From assembly GCF_003386205.1 (NCBI RefSeq), contig NZ_QRDY01000013.1, forward strand, positions 62,001 through 126,000: a stretch of DNA of 64,000 nucleotides, read 5' to 3'. Positions 37,949-46,344 of this stretch are shown piece after piece (position 1 is the first letter of the stretch; the number at the start of each line of letters is the position of its first letter). Under the pieces are notes generated by a model. It saw nothing but the letters and a program-made list of their open reading frames with translations. It was not told the origin of the DNA and searched no databases. A program made the position numbers and the translations under genes. Origin of the DNA: Cohnella lupini. GTDB lineage: Bacteria; Bacillota; Bacilli; Paenibacillales; Paenibacillaceae.

Positions 37949-39372
37949 TGTTTTCGTTGTGCCGATACGTACCGTTTATTCATTCGTATTAGCGTATCCT
38001 TCCAAAATTTTGGCCCAATAGGCGCAATCGGTTTTAAATAAGGAGTGCCGAATGACTTAAGCGTCACAAGATGAATTAAGATGAACATAATCCCGATCGC
38101 GACACCGTACAGGCCCAGGCATCCTCCTGAAATCAGCAGCGGAAATCGCAGAATGCGAAAAGGTAATGCCAAACTATAGCTAGGAAAAGCGAACGAAGCA
38201 ATCCCGGTACCCGCTACGATCATCACGATGGGAGCGGATATAAATCCTGCTTGAACGGCCGCTTCCCCAATAACCAGCGCACCTACGATGCTTACGGCTG
38301 ATCCGATGGCTTTGGGCAACCGAAGACCGGCTTCCCGTAATCCTTCGAACATAAGCTCCATTATCAAAGTTTCGATGACCGTCGGAAACGGAATTCCTTC
38401 TCTAGACGCCGAAATGCTAAGCATCAGCGCAAGCGGGATCATCTGAGGATGGAAGGTCGTAAGCGCAACATAAATGGATGGAAGCAGGCACGACAAAACG
38501 GCCAATAGTAATCGTAAAAGTCTGACTGCGGATACGTATATGAAACGTTCATAATGGTCTTCCGCTGCTTGAAAACCTGCCCAGAATGTCATTGGCAACA
38601 CCAGCGCGTTCGGGGAACCGTCAACGATAATGGCCACTTTCCCTTCCAATAAGCCGGAGGACACTGTGTCCGGACGTTCCGTATTTTGGATTTGCGGGAA
38701 TAAGGATAAGGACTTGTCCTCAATAAATTCTTCGATATAACCCGAATCCAGCAGTTGATTCGTTTGGAAGGATTGAAGTCTTGACCTGACTTCCTGAAGC
38801 AATTCCGGTTTAACCCTATCTTCGATGTATGCAACGACAAACGATGTATGGGTCAATTCTCCCGCTTGATGATTTTCGAACTTAAGATTGGAATTGCTTA
38901 TTTTTCTTCGAATCATGCTTAAATTCGTTTTTAAATCTTCGGTGAAACCCTCGCGCGGGCCTCGAATGGATGCTTCGTTTGAAGGTTCATCGATTGCGCG
39001 TTGTTTGAAGGCCGTTAGATCCGCTAAATAAGCAAAGGGTTTACCGTCTATAAAGATGGCAGTACTTCCTTTTAGGACTTTTGCTGCGATTTCCGCAAAG
39101 ATAATTACGCTTTTATATTGTGTCAGTCGGTTGAAATCGCGATTGATCATACATGCCGTAATAATCTGTTCCAATTTGTCAGAATCCGTTAATTCTTCAA
39201 TATAAACGAGAAGAATATTCGATTGATCAGAAAGTTTAAGCGGTCGAAATACGACATCGGCGCAATTATGGAAAATGTAACGCATCGCATCATGATTGAT
39301 ATCAATGCTCTCGCTCACATCCACAGGAATGCTTGGCTCCACGTCGTTTTCCACCCCATTCCATAAATTCAC
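37945..39372 (-). CDS. Germinant receptor subunit A (GerAA family)
   Basis: The largest receptor subunit: a soluble N-terminal region (about 270 residues) and five or six C-terminal helices. Family stretches seen are SNEASIRGPREGFTEDL, VAIIVDGSPNALVLPMTFWAGFQ, SREGIPFPTVIETLIMELMFEGLREAGLRLP and IVGALVIGEAAVQAGF. At 475 residues it is near the normal length. The frame starts at GTG 39372, without a clear ribosome site. GTG 39342, with GGGGTGG at 8 bases, is an alternative that removes ten residues. It is first in the A-C-B operon; a terminator from the upstream dehydrogenase lies at its 5' side. Confidence 0.94.
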   Translation of the reverse strand: MNLWNGVENDVEPSIPVDVSESIDINHDAMRYIFHNCADVVFRPLKLSDQSNILLVYIEELTDSDKLEQIITACMINRDFNRLTQYKSVIIFAEIAAKVLKGSTAIFIDGKPFAYLADLTAFKQRAIDEPSNEASIRGPREGFTEDLKTNLSMIRRKISNSNLKFENHQAGELTHTSFVVAYIEDRVKPELLQEVRSRLQSFQTNQLLDSGYIEEFIEDKSLSLFPQIQNTERPDTVSSGLLEGKVAIIVDGSPNALVLPMTFWAGFQAAEDHYERFIYVSAVRLLRLLLAVLSCLLPSIYVALTTFHPQMIPLALMLSISASREGIPFPTVIETLIMELMFEGLREAGLRLPKAIGSAVSIVGALVIGEAAVQAGFISAPIVMIVAGTGIASFAFPSYSLALPFRILRFPLLISGGCLGLYGVAIGIMFILIHLVTLKSFGTPYLKPIAPIGPKFWKDTLIRMNKRYVSAQRKQ

Positions 39373-39415
39373 TGCATATTTTGCGCTGATATTTGTTGCT
39401 TTATTCTAGTAAATA

Positions 39416-39448
39416 GGAAAAAGAATCACTGCCGGCAGCAGTGATTCT
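39416..39448 (-). terminator. Rho-independent terminator of the OYE-ADH unit
   Basis: AGAATCACTGC (39422-39432) and GCAGTGATTCT (39438-39448) form a perfect 11-base-pair stem. On the minus strand it is followed by TTTTTCC. It lies 33 bases past the dehydrogenase stop. Confidence 0.9.
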
Positions 39449-39480
39449 CGACGATCTGACCACACTATATGGGTTCGCCT

Positions 39481-40644
39481 TTACAAGGATCTTTGAAGAA
39501 TACTTTTTACATCTTCCTTATTCAAGGGGACGTAACTTCCGATCGTCGGAGCAACCATGGCTCGATCAGCCATCAGCTCGATTTCTTTGTGGTCTATTTC
39601 ATAGTAAGAAAGAGATGTCGGAGCTCCGATCGACGACCAGAATTGCTTTAACGAGGTAATCGTTTCCATAGCCAGCAGCGAGTCGGATTTGCCTGTCGGA
39701 TCGAGCTTGAACACTCGCACGCCGAGCTGCGCAATCTTGTACGGCTTGCTTCCCGCAACATGCTCCATCCAACGCGGGAACAGAATAGCCAGTCCGCCGC
39801 CGTGCGGAATATCATGAACGGCCGAGACGGCGTGTTCAATGTCATGCGTAGCCCAGTCTGCTTGCACGCCCATTGCCGTGATGCCGTTCAAGGCGAGCGT
39901 GCCATTCAGCATCATGGTTTCTCGATTCTCGTAATTGTGCAAGTCCTTAACTAGCTTAGGCGCCGTTACGATAACGGACTGCAAGATGGCTTCGCCTATC
40001 CGCTCCTGTAGCGGCGCGTTCGAGGATGCATGGAAATATTGCTCGAAGACATGCGACATAATATCGACGATTCCGTAAATCGTTTGATCAAGGGGAACGG
40101 TATACGTGAGTTCGGGATCCAAAATGCTGAACCTCGGATACACGTGAATGGAATTGAACGCGCGTTTGCTATTCGTTTCCCAATTCGTAATGACTGAATT
40201 CCCGTTCATTTCAGAGCCGGTCGCCGCCAAGGTCAGTACCGTTCCAATCGGCATGGCTGAAGATGCCGACGCCTTACCCGTGACGATATCCCACACGTCG
40301 CCGTCGTAGCGCGAACCGGCCGCGATCGCTTTGGCGCAATCGATGACGCTACCTCCGCCGACCGCGAGAATGAAGTCGAGGTTGTTTTCTTTGATCAGGG
40401 CGATGCCTTTATTAACGGTCGTTAATCGCGGGTTCGGCTCGACGCCGCTCAGCTCGGCGACGAAAGCGCCGATTTCCTTCAAATGAACCATGACTTGATC
40501 ATACAGCCCGCTGCGTTTGATGCTACCCCCGCCGTAGACAACAAGCACCCGTTTCCCATATGCAGGAATTTCCTCTTTTATCTTACTAAGCATGCCTTTG
40601 CCGAACAATAGTTTCGTCGGATTATGAAATTGGAATGTCTTCAT
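39481..40644 (-). CDS. Iron-dependent alcohol dehydrogenase, copy 1
   Basis: Oxidises alcohols or reduces aldehydes/ketones with NAD(P)H. The 387 residues form a group III (iron-type) dehydrogenase of the YqhD/BdhA kind. The dinucleotide region is [35 protein letters not shown] is conserved, and metal-ligand residues lie in [15 protein letters not shown] (Asp, His) and [14 protein letters not shown] (His). ATG 40644 follows GGGGAAG. It is 31 bases downstream of the OYE reductase, so both are probably cotranscribed. It is closely related along its whole length to copy 2 at 41959-43122, by eye about three quarters identical. Confidence 0.93.
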   Translation of the reverse strand: MKTFQFHNPTKLLFGKGMLSKIKEEIPAYGKRVLVVYGGGSIKRSGLYDQVMVHLKEIGAFVAELSGVEPNPRLTTVNKGIALIKENNLDFILAVGGGSVIDCAKAIAAGSRYDGDVWDIVTGKASASSAMPIGTVLTLAATGSEMNGNSVITNWETNSKRAFNSIHVYPRFSILDPELTYTVPLDQTIYGIVDIMSHVFEQYFHASSNAPLQERIGEAILQSVIVTAPKLVKDLHNYENRETMMLNGTLALNGITAMGVQADWATHDIEHAVSAVHDIPHGGGLAILFPRWMEHVAGSKPYKIAQLGVRVFKLDPTGKSDSLLAMETITSLKQFWSSIGAPTSLSYYEIDHKEIELMADRAMVAPTIGSYVPLNKEDVKSILQRSL

Positions 40645-40675
40645 GCAGCTCTTCCCCTCTTGCTTATTAAATGTA

Positions 40676-41716
40676 TTAGCGATTCAAGTCTTTGAAGCCG
40701 ATGCCGTACACGCCAGGAATAGTCGTCTCTTTGCCGAGCCTCGTTGCCGCTTCGAGGGACCAATACGGGTTGCGCAGCATCCCGCGACCGACCGCCACGA
40801 GATCCGCATCTTCGTTGCCGATAACGGCATTCGCGAGCGAAGGCTCGTCCAGTCTGCCGACAGATATGACGGGTACGTCCAGCGCTTGCTTGATGGCTCT
40901 TGCCATCGGCACTTGATACGCGACGTGCGTGCCGGGCCTACCGTGAGCGAGAATTGGGCCTTCGCCGCCGGAGCTTACATGGAACATGTCTACGCCGGCA
41001 TCGCGGTAAGCCTTCGAGAAAGCAATGCTTTCTTCGATTCCATAGCCGCCCTCGACATATTCTTTAGCAGTGATCCGCATAATAAGCGGCATGTTTTCTG
41101 GCATTACGCTTTTTACGGCATGGATAACCTCGCGACCGAACAAGGTCAAGTCTTTGCCGTATTCGTCTTGTCGTTTATTCGTATACGCCGATTGGAACTG
41201 ATGAATCAAATACCCGTGAGCTCCGTGAAGCTCGATCGTATCGAAGCCGGCTTTAATGGCGCGTTCAGCTGCGAGCTGGAACTTCTCCACCATGGCCTTC
41301 GTTTCATCGGTCGACAGTTCTCTCGGGTTTTTGGACTTCTCGTCGTACGGAATCGCCGAGGGGGCGACGGGCACTTCGGCGTCCTCTGCTTTGCGTCCCG
41401 CATGGGCGATCTGAATTCCCACTTTGGCGCCGTGCTGATGGCAAGCATCAACGATGCGTTTAAGCGGCGCAATATGTTCGTCCGACCACAAGCCCAAATC
41501 GAAATCAGAAATGCGGCCATCCGGCTCGACATCCGTCATCTCGATGATGATCAGCCCAGCGCCGCCAATGGCGCGGCTTACATAGTGCATATAATGCCAC
41601 TCCGTTGCGATTCCATCTTTGCCCTTGACGGCATATTGGCACATCGGCGGCATGACGATGCGGTTTCTCAGTTGCAGGCTTTTTAATTGAAAGTCGTTAA
41701 ATAAATGTTTCATCAT
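40676..41716 (-). CDS. namA: Old yellow enzyme, YqjM/NamA-type NADPH flavin oxidoreductase
   Basis: FMN enzyme that reduces activated C=C bonds of enals, enones and electrophilic xenobiotics. The 346 residues are the YqjM length. [14 protein letters not shown] (about residues 22-35) holds the redox-tuning Cys. [21 protein letters not shown] with the substrate-binding His residues, FHVSSGG and [11 protein letters not shown] are also visible. ATG 41716 has AAGGGGA upstream. With the adjacent dehydrogenase it could form a two-step unsaturated aldehyde to saturated alcohol route, which is an inference from context. Confidence 0.93.
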   Translation of the reverse strand: MMKHLFNDFQLKSLQLRNRIVMPPMCQYAVKGKDGIATEWHYMHYVSRAIGGAGLIIIEMTDVEPDGRISDFDLGLWSDEHIAPLKRIVDACHQHGAKVGIQIAHAGRKAEDAEVPVAPSAIPYDEKSKNPRELSTDETKAMVEKFQLAAERAIKAGFDTIELHGAHGYLIHQFQSAYTNKRQDEYGKDLTLFGREVIHAVKSVMPENMPLIMRITAKEYVEGGYGIEESIAFSKAYRDAGVDMFHVSSGGEGPILAHGRPGTHVAYQVPMARAIKQALDVPVISVGRLDEPSLANAVIGNEDADLVAVGRGMLRNPYWSLEAATRLGKETTIPGVYGIGFKDLNR

Positions 41717-41785
41717 TCATCTATCCCCTTATGATTAGAATTCACTATGAAATCTGAGCTTTATTAGTTTAAGGCCTCCTCGCAT

Positions 41786-41839
41786 TTACAACAAATTACG
41801 AAATGAAGAACTAGATATAAATTTGTTTATTACAACAAA
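41786..41839 (-). promoter_or_regulatory. Direct repeat TTACAACAAA upstream of namA
   Basis: The 10-base sequence TTACAACAAA occurs at 41786-41795 and again at 41830-41839, 44 bases apart (four helical turns). It lies in the 241-base gap between the two oxidoreductase units. Both copies precede the namA start by 70-123 bases. It could be a regulator site; the LysR-type gene at 43218 or a redox regulator are candidates. Confidence 0.35.
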
Positions 41840-41958
41840 AGAATTCATTTGCTGTAGACATACTCTAGCATCGCGAAATCTCGATTTGTACTACCGTTAT
41901 GTTAGGAGGGTCATAACTAAAGGGTATGAACTGAAAAACATCAGTAGGGAGTTCTTCG

Positions 41959-43122
41959 TTAAAGTGACTTTCGCAATATGGCACGAACATCGTCGGCCAT
42001 TAAGGGCACATAACTGCCGATCGTCGGAGCGGCCATGGCGCTTTCTACCATTAAATCGATTTCCTTGTCGTCGATGTCATAATCGGAAAGCGATGCCGGG
42101 GCGCCGATTGAAGTCCAAAATGTTCTCAGTCTTGCGATTGTTTCCCCGGCTAGCTGCGTATCGGACTTGCCTTCTTTCGCAAGATTGAATACCCTTACGC
42201 CTAATTGCGCAATTTTCTCTGGCTTGGTCGTTGCAACATGCTCCATCCAGTTCGGGAATAGGATCGCCAATCCGCCGCCATGCGGAATATCGTAAATGGC
42301 CGAGACGGCTTGTTCGATTTCGTGCGTCGCCCAATCGGTACGTTCACCCATCGCCAATAACCCGTTTAGTGCATGCGTGCCGTTTAGCAACATGGTTGCA
42401 CGGTAATCATAATTGTTCAGATCGTTAACAAGCATCGGCGCAGTCTCCATAACCGTTCGCAGGATGGCTTCGCCAATCCGTTCTTGCAAAGGCGCACTTT
42501 CGGCGGCGTGGAAATATTGTTCAAAAACATGAGACATAATGTCCACGATACCGTACACCGTTTGATCGCGAGGAACGGAAAACGTCCATTCAGGATCCAG
42601 AATGCTGAATTTCGGATAAACATGGATTGAACTAAAGTAACGCTTGCAATTTTTTTCCCAATTCGTAATAACCGAGTTACCGTTCATTTCGGAACCGGTC
42701 GCCGCTAATGTCAACACGGTCCCGATCGGCAAAGCCGTTACCGGCGTTACTTTACCTATAACGATATCCCAAACATCGCCTTCATATAGTGATCCGGCCG
42801 CTATAGCTTTCGCGCAGTCGATAACGCTGCCTCCCCCGACGGCCAGAATGATATCCAGCTTGTATTCTTTAATCAGTTGTATACCTCTATAAACCGTAGT
42901 AAGCCGCGGATTAGGTTCGACACCTCCGAACTCTACTATGGATGCGTTAAGTTCTTTTAGTTGATCAATGACTTGATAGTATAAGCCATTTCGTATGATG
43001 CTCCCTCCGCCGTATAGAAGAAGTACTCGCGTGCCATAAGCCGAAAGTTCGGACGGTATGCTGCTCAAGCAACCTTTTCCAAAAATGAGTTTAGTCGGAT
43101 TGTGAATTTGAAATGAATTCAT
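41959..43122 (-). CDS. Iron-dependent alcohol dehydrogenase, copy 2
   Basis: A paralogue of the 39481-40644 enzyme with the same 387-residue length. It shares the motifs [51 protein letters not shown] and [14 protein letters not shown]. The frame extends to 43209, but the extra 29 codons read through a terminator-like hairpin and match nothing. The ATG at 43122 begins MNSFQIHNPTKLIFGKG, aligned with copy 1. A 7-base dyad (43146-43167) just upstream may be its operator. It lies next to the LysR gene, a likely regulator. The substrate is unknown. Confidence 0.93.
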   Translation of the reverse strand: MNSFQIHNPTKLIFGKGCLSSIPSELSAYGTRVLLLYGGGSIIRNGLYYQVIDQLKELNASIVEFGGVEPNPRLTTVYRGIQLIKEYKLDIILAVGGGSVIDCAKAIAAGSLYEGDVWDIVIGKVTPVTALPIGTVLTLAATGSEMNGNSVITNWEKNCKRYFSSIHVYPKFSILDPEWTFSVPRDQTVYGIVDIMSHVFEQYFHAAESAPLQERIGEAILRTVMETAPMLVNDLNNYDYRATMLLNGTHALNGLLAMGERTDWATHEIEQAVSAIYDIPHGGGLAILFPNWMEHVATTKPEKIAQLGVRVFNLAKEGKSDTQLAGETIARLRTFWTSIGAPASLSDYDIDDKEIDLMVESAMAAPTIGSYVPLMADDVRAILRKSL

Positions 43123-43145
43123 GTCCTTTATCCCCCCCTGCTGCC

Positions 43146-43167
43146 TATTTAGTTCTCCATCTAAATA
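43146..43167 (-). promoter_or_regulatory. TATTTAG-N8-CTAAATA dyad before dehydrogenase copy 2
   Basis: A perfect 7-base inverted repeat with 8-base spacer, 24 bases upstream of the start codon and just after the LysR-gene hairpin. Its position suits a regulator binding site or an mRNA 5' fold; which protein binds is unknown. Confidence 0.4.
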
Positions 43168-43176
43168 AGAAAATAA

Positions 43177-43195
43177 GCACTGCTGGCAGCAGTGC
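43177..43195 (-). terminator. Hairpin after the LysR gene
   Basis: GCACTGCTG and CAGCAGTGC arms form a 9-base-pair stem with a one-base loop as written, in practice a small GC-rich hairpin. It is followed on the minus strand by TTATTTTC, 23 bases past the LysR stop. The core CACTGCYGGCAGCAGTG recurs in the terminator at 39422-39448. Confidence 0.6.
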
Positions 43196-43217
43196 CAATT
43201 TGGAGCCATATCGTAAA

Positions 43218-44075
43218 TTAAATAAAGTCTAACAACAGCCTATTGACGGATTCTTCGCGTGAAACGGCGGAGATTTGACGGGACAGGCGGAAATCCGAAA
43301 TGGGAATCGCTTTTATTGTGTTTTTCATCTGGGTGATAAAGATTTCCGGCAGAATGGATATCCCCAAACTGGCATGTATGAAACCAAGAATGCTTTGTCC
43401 CAATTCAATCTCTAACGCCACGTTCATTACTTCGCCTCTGGAGGAAAATTCCTTGTCGATCAACATCCGTATGTCGCAACCTTCAGGCAACATCACAAAG
43501 GTTTCATTCTTGATTTCATCGAACGATACTTCTTCTATTTGACCGAATATAGGATGGTTAACGTTAACAAACAGGAAGAATGCCTCCGTAAAAACAGGGG
43601 TCGTGTATAACGAGTGCTGCACGCAACTGTCATCGAATAAAGCGGCGTCAAGCACGCCGCTTTCAATATTAGTCAGCAAGTCGAAAAAACAATAGAATAC
43701 GCGAACTTTAATCTCCAATTTGGTTTTGGACTGCTGATTGCCTGCAATTCGACCGGGCAGATAGATCGTTGCGATGCTTGGCCAAGAACCTATCGTCAGA
43801 TCGACCTTGCCCTCGTCTTGAATAAGCGCAATTTCGCGTCGCATCGTGTTCACTTCGTTCGTAATAATTTTGCTTTTTTCGAGCAAGATAAGGCCAGCGG
43901 GCGTCAGCGTCACGCCTGTGGACGAACGCTTCAATAATTGCGCTCCCAATTCGACTTCCAAATTGCGGATTTGCTTGCTTAACGCAGGCTGACTAATATG
44001 CAAGGATTCGCTGGCTTTCGTTAAACTCTTAGTTTCCGCTGTTTGCCGAAAGGCCTCCAACCAATCTATCCTCAT
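43218..44075 (-). CDS. LysR family transcription regulator
   Basis: A 285-residue regulator with an N-terminal winged helix-turn-helix (WLEAFRQTAETKSLTKASESL, then ISQPALSKQIRNLEVELGAQLLKRSSTGVTLTPAG, residues 4-60) and a LysR substrate-binding domain. The frame reaches 44129, but AGGAGG stands 7 bases before ATG 44073-44075, which gives the canonical LysR start. It precedes dehydrogenase copy 2 on the same strand, separated by a hairpin, so it may control copy 2 and perhaps the namA-ADH pair. The inducer is unknown. Confidence 0.9.
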   Translation of the reverse strand: MRIDWLEAFRQTAETKSLTKASESLHISQPALSKQIRNLEVELGAQLLKRSSTGVTLTPAGLILLEKSKIITNEVNTMRREIALIQDEGKVDLTIGSWPSIATIYLPGRIAGNQQSKTKLEIKVRVFYCFFDLLTNIESGVLDAALFDDSCVQHSLYTTPVFTEAFFLFVNVNHPIFGQIEEVSFDEIKNETFVMLPEGCDIRMLIDKEFSSRGEVMNVALEIELGQSILGFIHASLGISILPEIFITQMKNTIKAIPISDFRLSRQISAVSREESVNRLLLDFI

Positions 44076-44172
44076 ATCCAATCCTCCTATCTTTGGGTAT
44101 AACATGCAACTAGCGAAGTCATTCGCCAATGATGGAAACAGTCATTAGATTTCCCCTTAATTTTCGGCCTAT

Positions 44173-44958
44173 TCACTTCGCATAGATATCGATTTTCAAT
44201 TCTTCCTGAAAACCGACGGCCGGATAAACGCTTTTTGCCATCGGAGTAGCAATAATGACCGCTTGTTTCGCTCCTTGAGTCTGTATGTCGCGCAACACGT
44301 GAGCAAGAGCCGTTCTAGCATAGCCTTTCTTACGATAGGCTTCTGGGGTTGCGACATTATAGATGCCTACAACCCCTTCCTCCTTGAACGTCGTGACCGT
44401 AGTTACCGGTTCTCCTTCCATATAAGCTACATAATGCTGAATAGAAACCTTGTCCCGATAGGGACCGTCAACGAATATTTTGCTAAAAATCTCCGCCGAG
44501 TCATGAGGAATACCGAAACCGGACAGAACAATCTTTCTGTATGTTTCTAATTCCGCCTCTGTACGGACCGCCCGGACTTCAAATCCGCTAATATGCAGTT
44601 CCGAGGACCAATTCTCCAACGACAATCCGAAACCCGTCATCTCCTCGATGGATTGAAATTGGTTAGCGAGCAAAGCTTCTTCAACGATTTCATCAGGTTC
44701 ATGGGAATAGGTTAACCAATATAATTTCTGACCTTTTTCGGTGTAAGAAGCTTCGATTTCTTTGATCTCGTCAATAGGGTCCTTGGTTTCCGAACGTTTG
44801 TAGGTTAATACGCTGTTCACTAGACCGAACGAAATATCGGACTCGCAACGCTGAATACGTTCAGTCTGAACGAATGAGAACATTCCGCTCCACATGCTCA
44901 TTCTCTCATAAGCGCGAAAGTAATTTTCTACTATCAGGTTTTTCATGTTACTCGTCAT
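44173..44958 (-). CDS. GNAT family N-acetyltransferase, last gene of the NRPS operon
   Basis: Predicted to transfer an acetyl group from acetyl-CoA to an amine. In 261 residues the GNAT core lies in the C-terminal half: VTTVTTFKEEGVVGIYNVAT, then the acetyl-CoA loop PEAYRKKGYARTALAHVLRD, then AVIIATPMAKSVYPAVGFQE. The N-terminal 110 residues are a less conserved domain. ATG 44958 has AAGGAG at 8 bases. It is 30 bases downstream of the M20 peptidase gene, so it belongs to the NRPS operon. Acetylation of the peptide for self-protection or tailoring is a reasonable but unproven role. Confidence 0.8.
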   Translation of the reverse strand: MTSNMKNLIVENYFRAYERMSMWSGMFSFVQTERIQRCESDISFGLVNSVLTYKRSETKDPIDEIKEIEASYTEKGQKLYWLTYSHEPDEIVEEALLANQFQSIEEMTGFGLSLENWSSELHISGFEVRAVRTEAELETYRKIVLSGFGIPHDSAEIFSKIFVDGPYRDKVSIQHYVAYMEGEPVTTVTTFKEEGVVGIYNVATPEAYRKKGYARTALAHVLRDIQTQGAKQAVIIATPMAKSVYPAVGFQEELKIDIYAK

Positions 44959-44988
44959 AAGGCATTCTCCTTTTTTATCAAATAAGCT

Positions 44989-46344
44989 TTATATCTTCTT
45001 CAAAAACGAAACCATCGTCCGGAGCCCTTTATCGAAATTCTCGAGGTTGAAATGCTCATTCGGAGCATGTAATTTCTCGTCCGGAAGTCCGAAGCCCATC
45101 ATGACGACAGGTGCCTGCAATATACGGGAGAACGCCTCAACGATCGGTATTCCGCCGCCTTCCTTCGTGAAAAGGGCACGAACCCCGTAAACGTCTTCGT
45201 ATGCGTCCGCAGCCAACTGGAGTATTCGATGAGAAGGATCTATATTGAAGGCGCGGATTTTAACGCCTGTTATAATGGACAGTTTCGCGCCGGACTGAAG
45301 ATGTCTCTCCAGGTGGTTCTTCATTTTGTCCAGGATATCCTCGGGGTCTTGATCGGCGACAAGACGGCAAGTTATTTTTGCGTGCGCTTCCTTGGGGATG
45401 ACCGTCTTCAAGCCCTCGCCCTGGAAGCCGCCATGGACGCCGTGGAGCTCCAGGGTCGGTCTAGCTCCGACGCGCTCGATAAACGAAAAACCTTCTTCGC
45501 CGTACAATGCGCCTAGCTCCAGATTTATTCGTAGCTGTTCCTCGTCGTAGTTCAGCTTCGCAAACTCTGTCTTCATCAGCGGCGAAATGTCGGGCACATC
45601 GCTATAGAATCCTTCGACAGCCACTCTGCCCTGCTTGTCGTGAAGGGAAGCCAACAGCGACACCAGCGCGTGCAGCGCATTGGGGACTCCGCCGCCATAA
45701 GTGCCGGAATGTAAATCGGAATTTGCCGTATTGACGATCACGTCCAGCGAACAAATGCCCCGAAGGCCGGTAGGAATGGCCGGTCTGCCCGTTTCCAAAA
45801 AAGCCGTATCCGAAATCACTACGAAGTCGGCCGACAGTTTCTCTTTGTTTGCCTCGAGAAAAGAAGGAAGATTCGGACTTGTCATTTCCTCTTCGCCTTC
45901 GATACATAGCTTGATGTTGACCGGCAATTCGCCTTCTTGCTTCAAAATCGCTTCGATAGCCTTGATATGGAGGAACATCTGGCCTTTATCGTCAGTCGCC
46001 CCGCGCGCGTATATTTTTCCGTCGCGGATGTCGGGCTCGAATGGAGGAGTAATCCAAAGATGAAGCGGATCGACGGGTTGAACGTCGTAGTGGCCGTATA
46101 CGAGAACAGTGGGTTTCCCGGGCGCGTGCAGGTAATCCGCCGTAATAATCGGATGCCCGTTAGTCTGATGAATATGGGCGTTTTCGAATCCTGATTCGAT
46201 GAGATTATTCAAGAGCCATTCGGCTGCCCGCGCCATGTCGGGCTTATGTTCGGATAGGCAAGAAATGCTCGGGAAAGCGAGTAGTTCCTTCAATTCGCCA
46301 AGATGCTTCTCCCTGTTCTCCTGGAAATAACGTTCGTAATTCAT
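44989..46344 (-). CDS. M20 family dipeptidase coupled to the NRPS genes
   Basis: A zinc metallopeptidase of the M20A dipeptidase type, cytoplasmic (no signal peptide). The 451 residues carry the metal and catalytic motifs VYGHYDVQP (His and Asp), GATDDKGQ, IEGEEEMTSPNL (Glu pair), SDLHSGTYGGGVPN (His in the dimerisation domain) and LHAPNEHFNLE (last His ligand). A longer frame starts at 46353. ATG 46344 overlaps the NRPS stop as ATGA and lies 11 bases after AAGGAG, so I choose it. The coupling implies a role with the peptide product: trimming, recycling or self-resistance by cleavage. Confidence 0.88.
   Translation of the reverse strand: MNYERYFQENREKHLGELKELLAFPSISCLSEHKPDMARAAEWLLNNLIESGFENAHIHQTNGHPIITADYLHAPGKPTVLVYGHYDVQPVDPLHLWITPPFEPDIRDGKIYARGATDDKGQMFLHIKAIEAILKQEGELPVNIKLCIEGEEEMTSPNLPSFLEANKEKLSADFVVISDTAFLETGRPAIPTGLRGICSLDVIVNTANSDLHSGTYGGGVPNALHALVSLLASLHDKQGRVAVEGFYSDVPDISPLMKTEFAKLNYDEEQLRINLELGALYGEEGFSFIERVGARPTLELHGVHGGFQGEGLKTVIPKEAHAKITCRLVADQDPEDILDKMKNHLERHLQSGAKLSIITGVKIRAFNIDPSHRILQLAADAYEDVYGVRALFTKEGGGIPIVEAFSRILQAPVVMMGFGLPDEKLHAPNEHFNLENFDKGLRTMVSFLKKI

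Noticed and set aside
40643-41686. 347-codon plus-strand open frame
   Set aside because: Antisense to namA, whose motifs are intact; no ribosome site and no domain.
43123-43209. 29-residue N-terminal extension of dehydrogenase copy 2
   Set aside because: It reads through the hairpin at 43177-43195 and is absent from the paralogue; ATG 43122 aligns with the start of copy 1.
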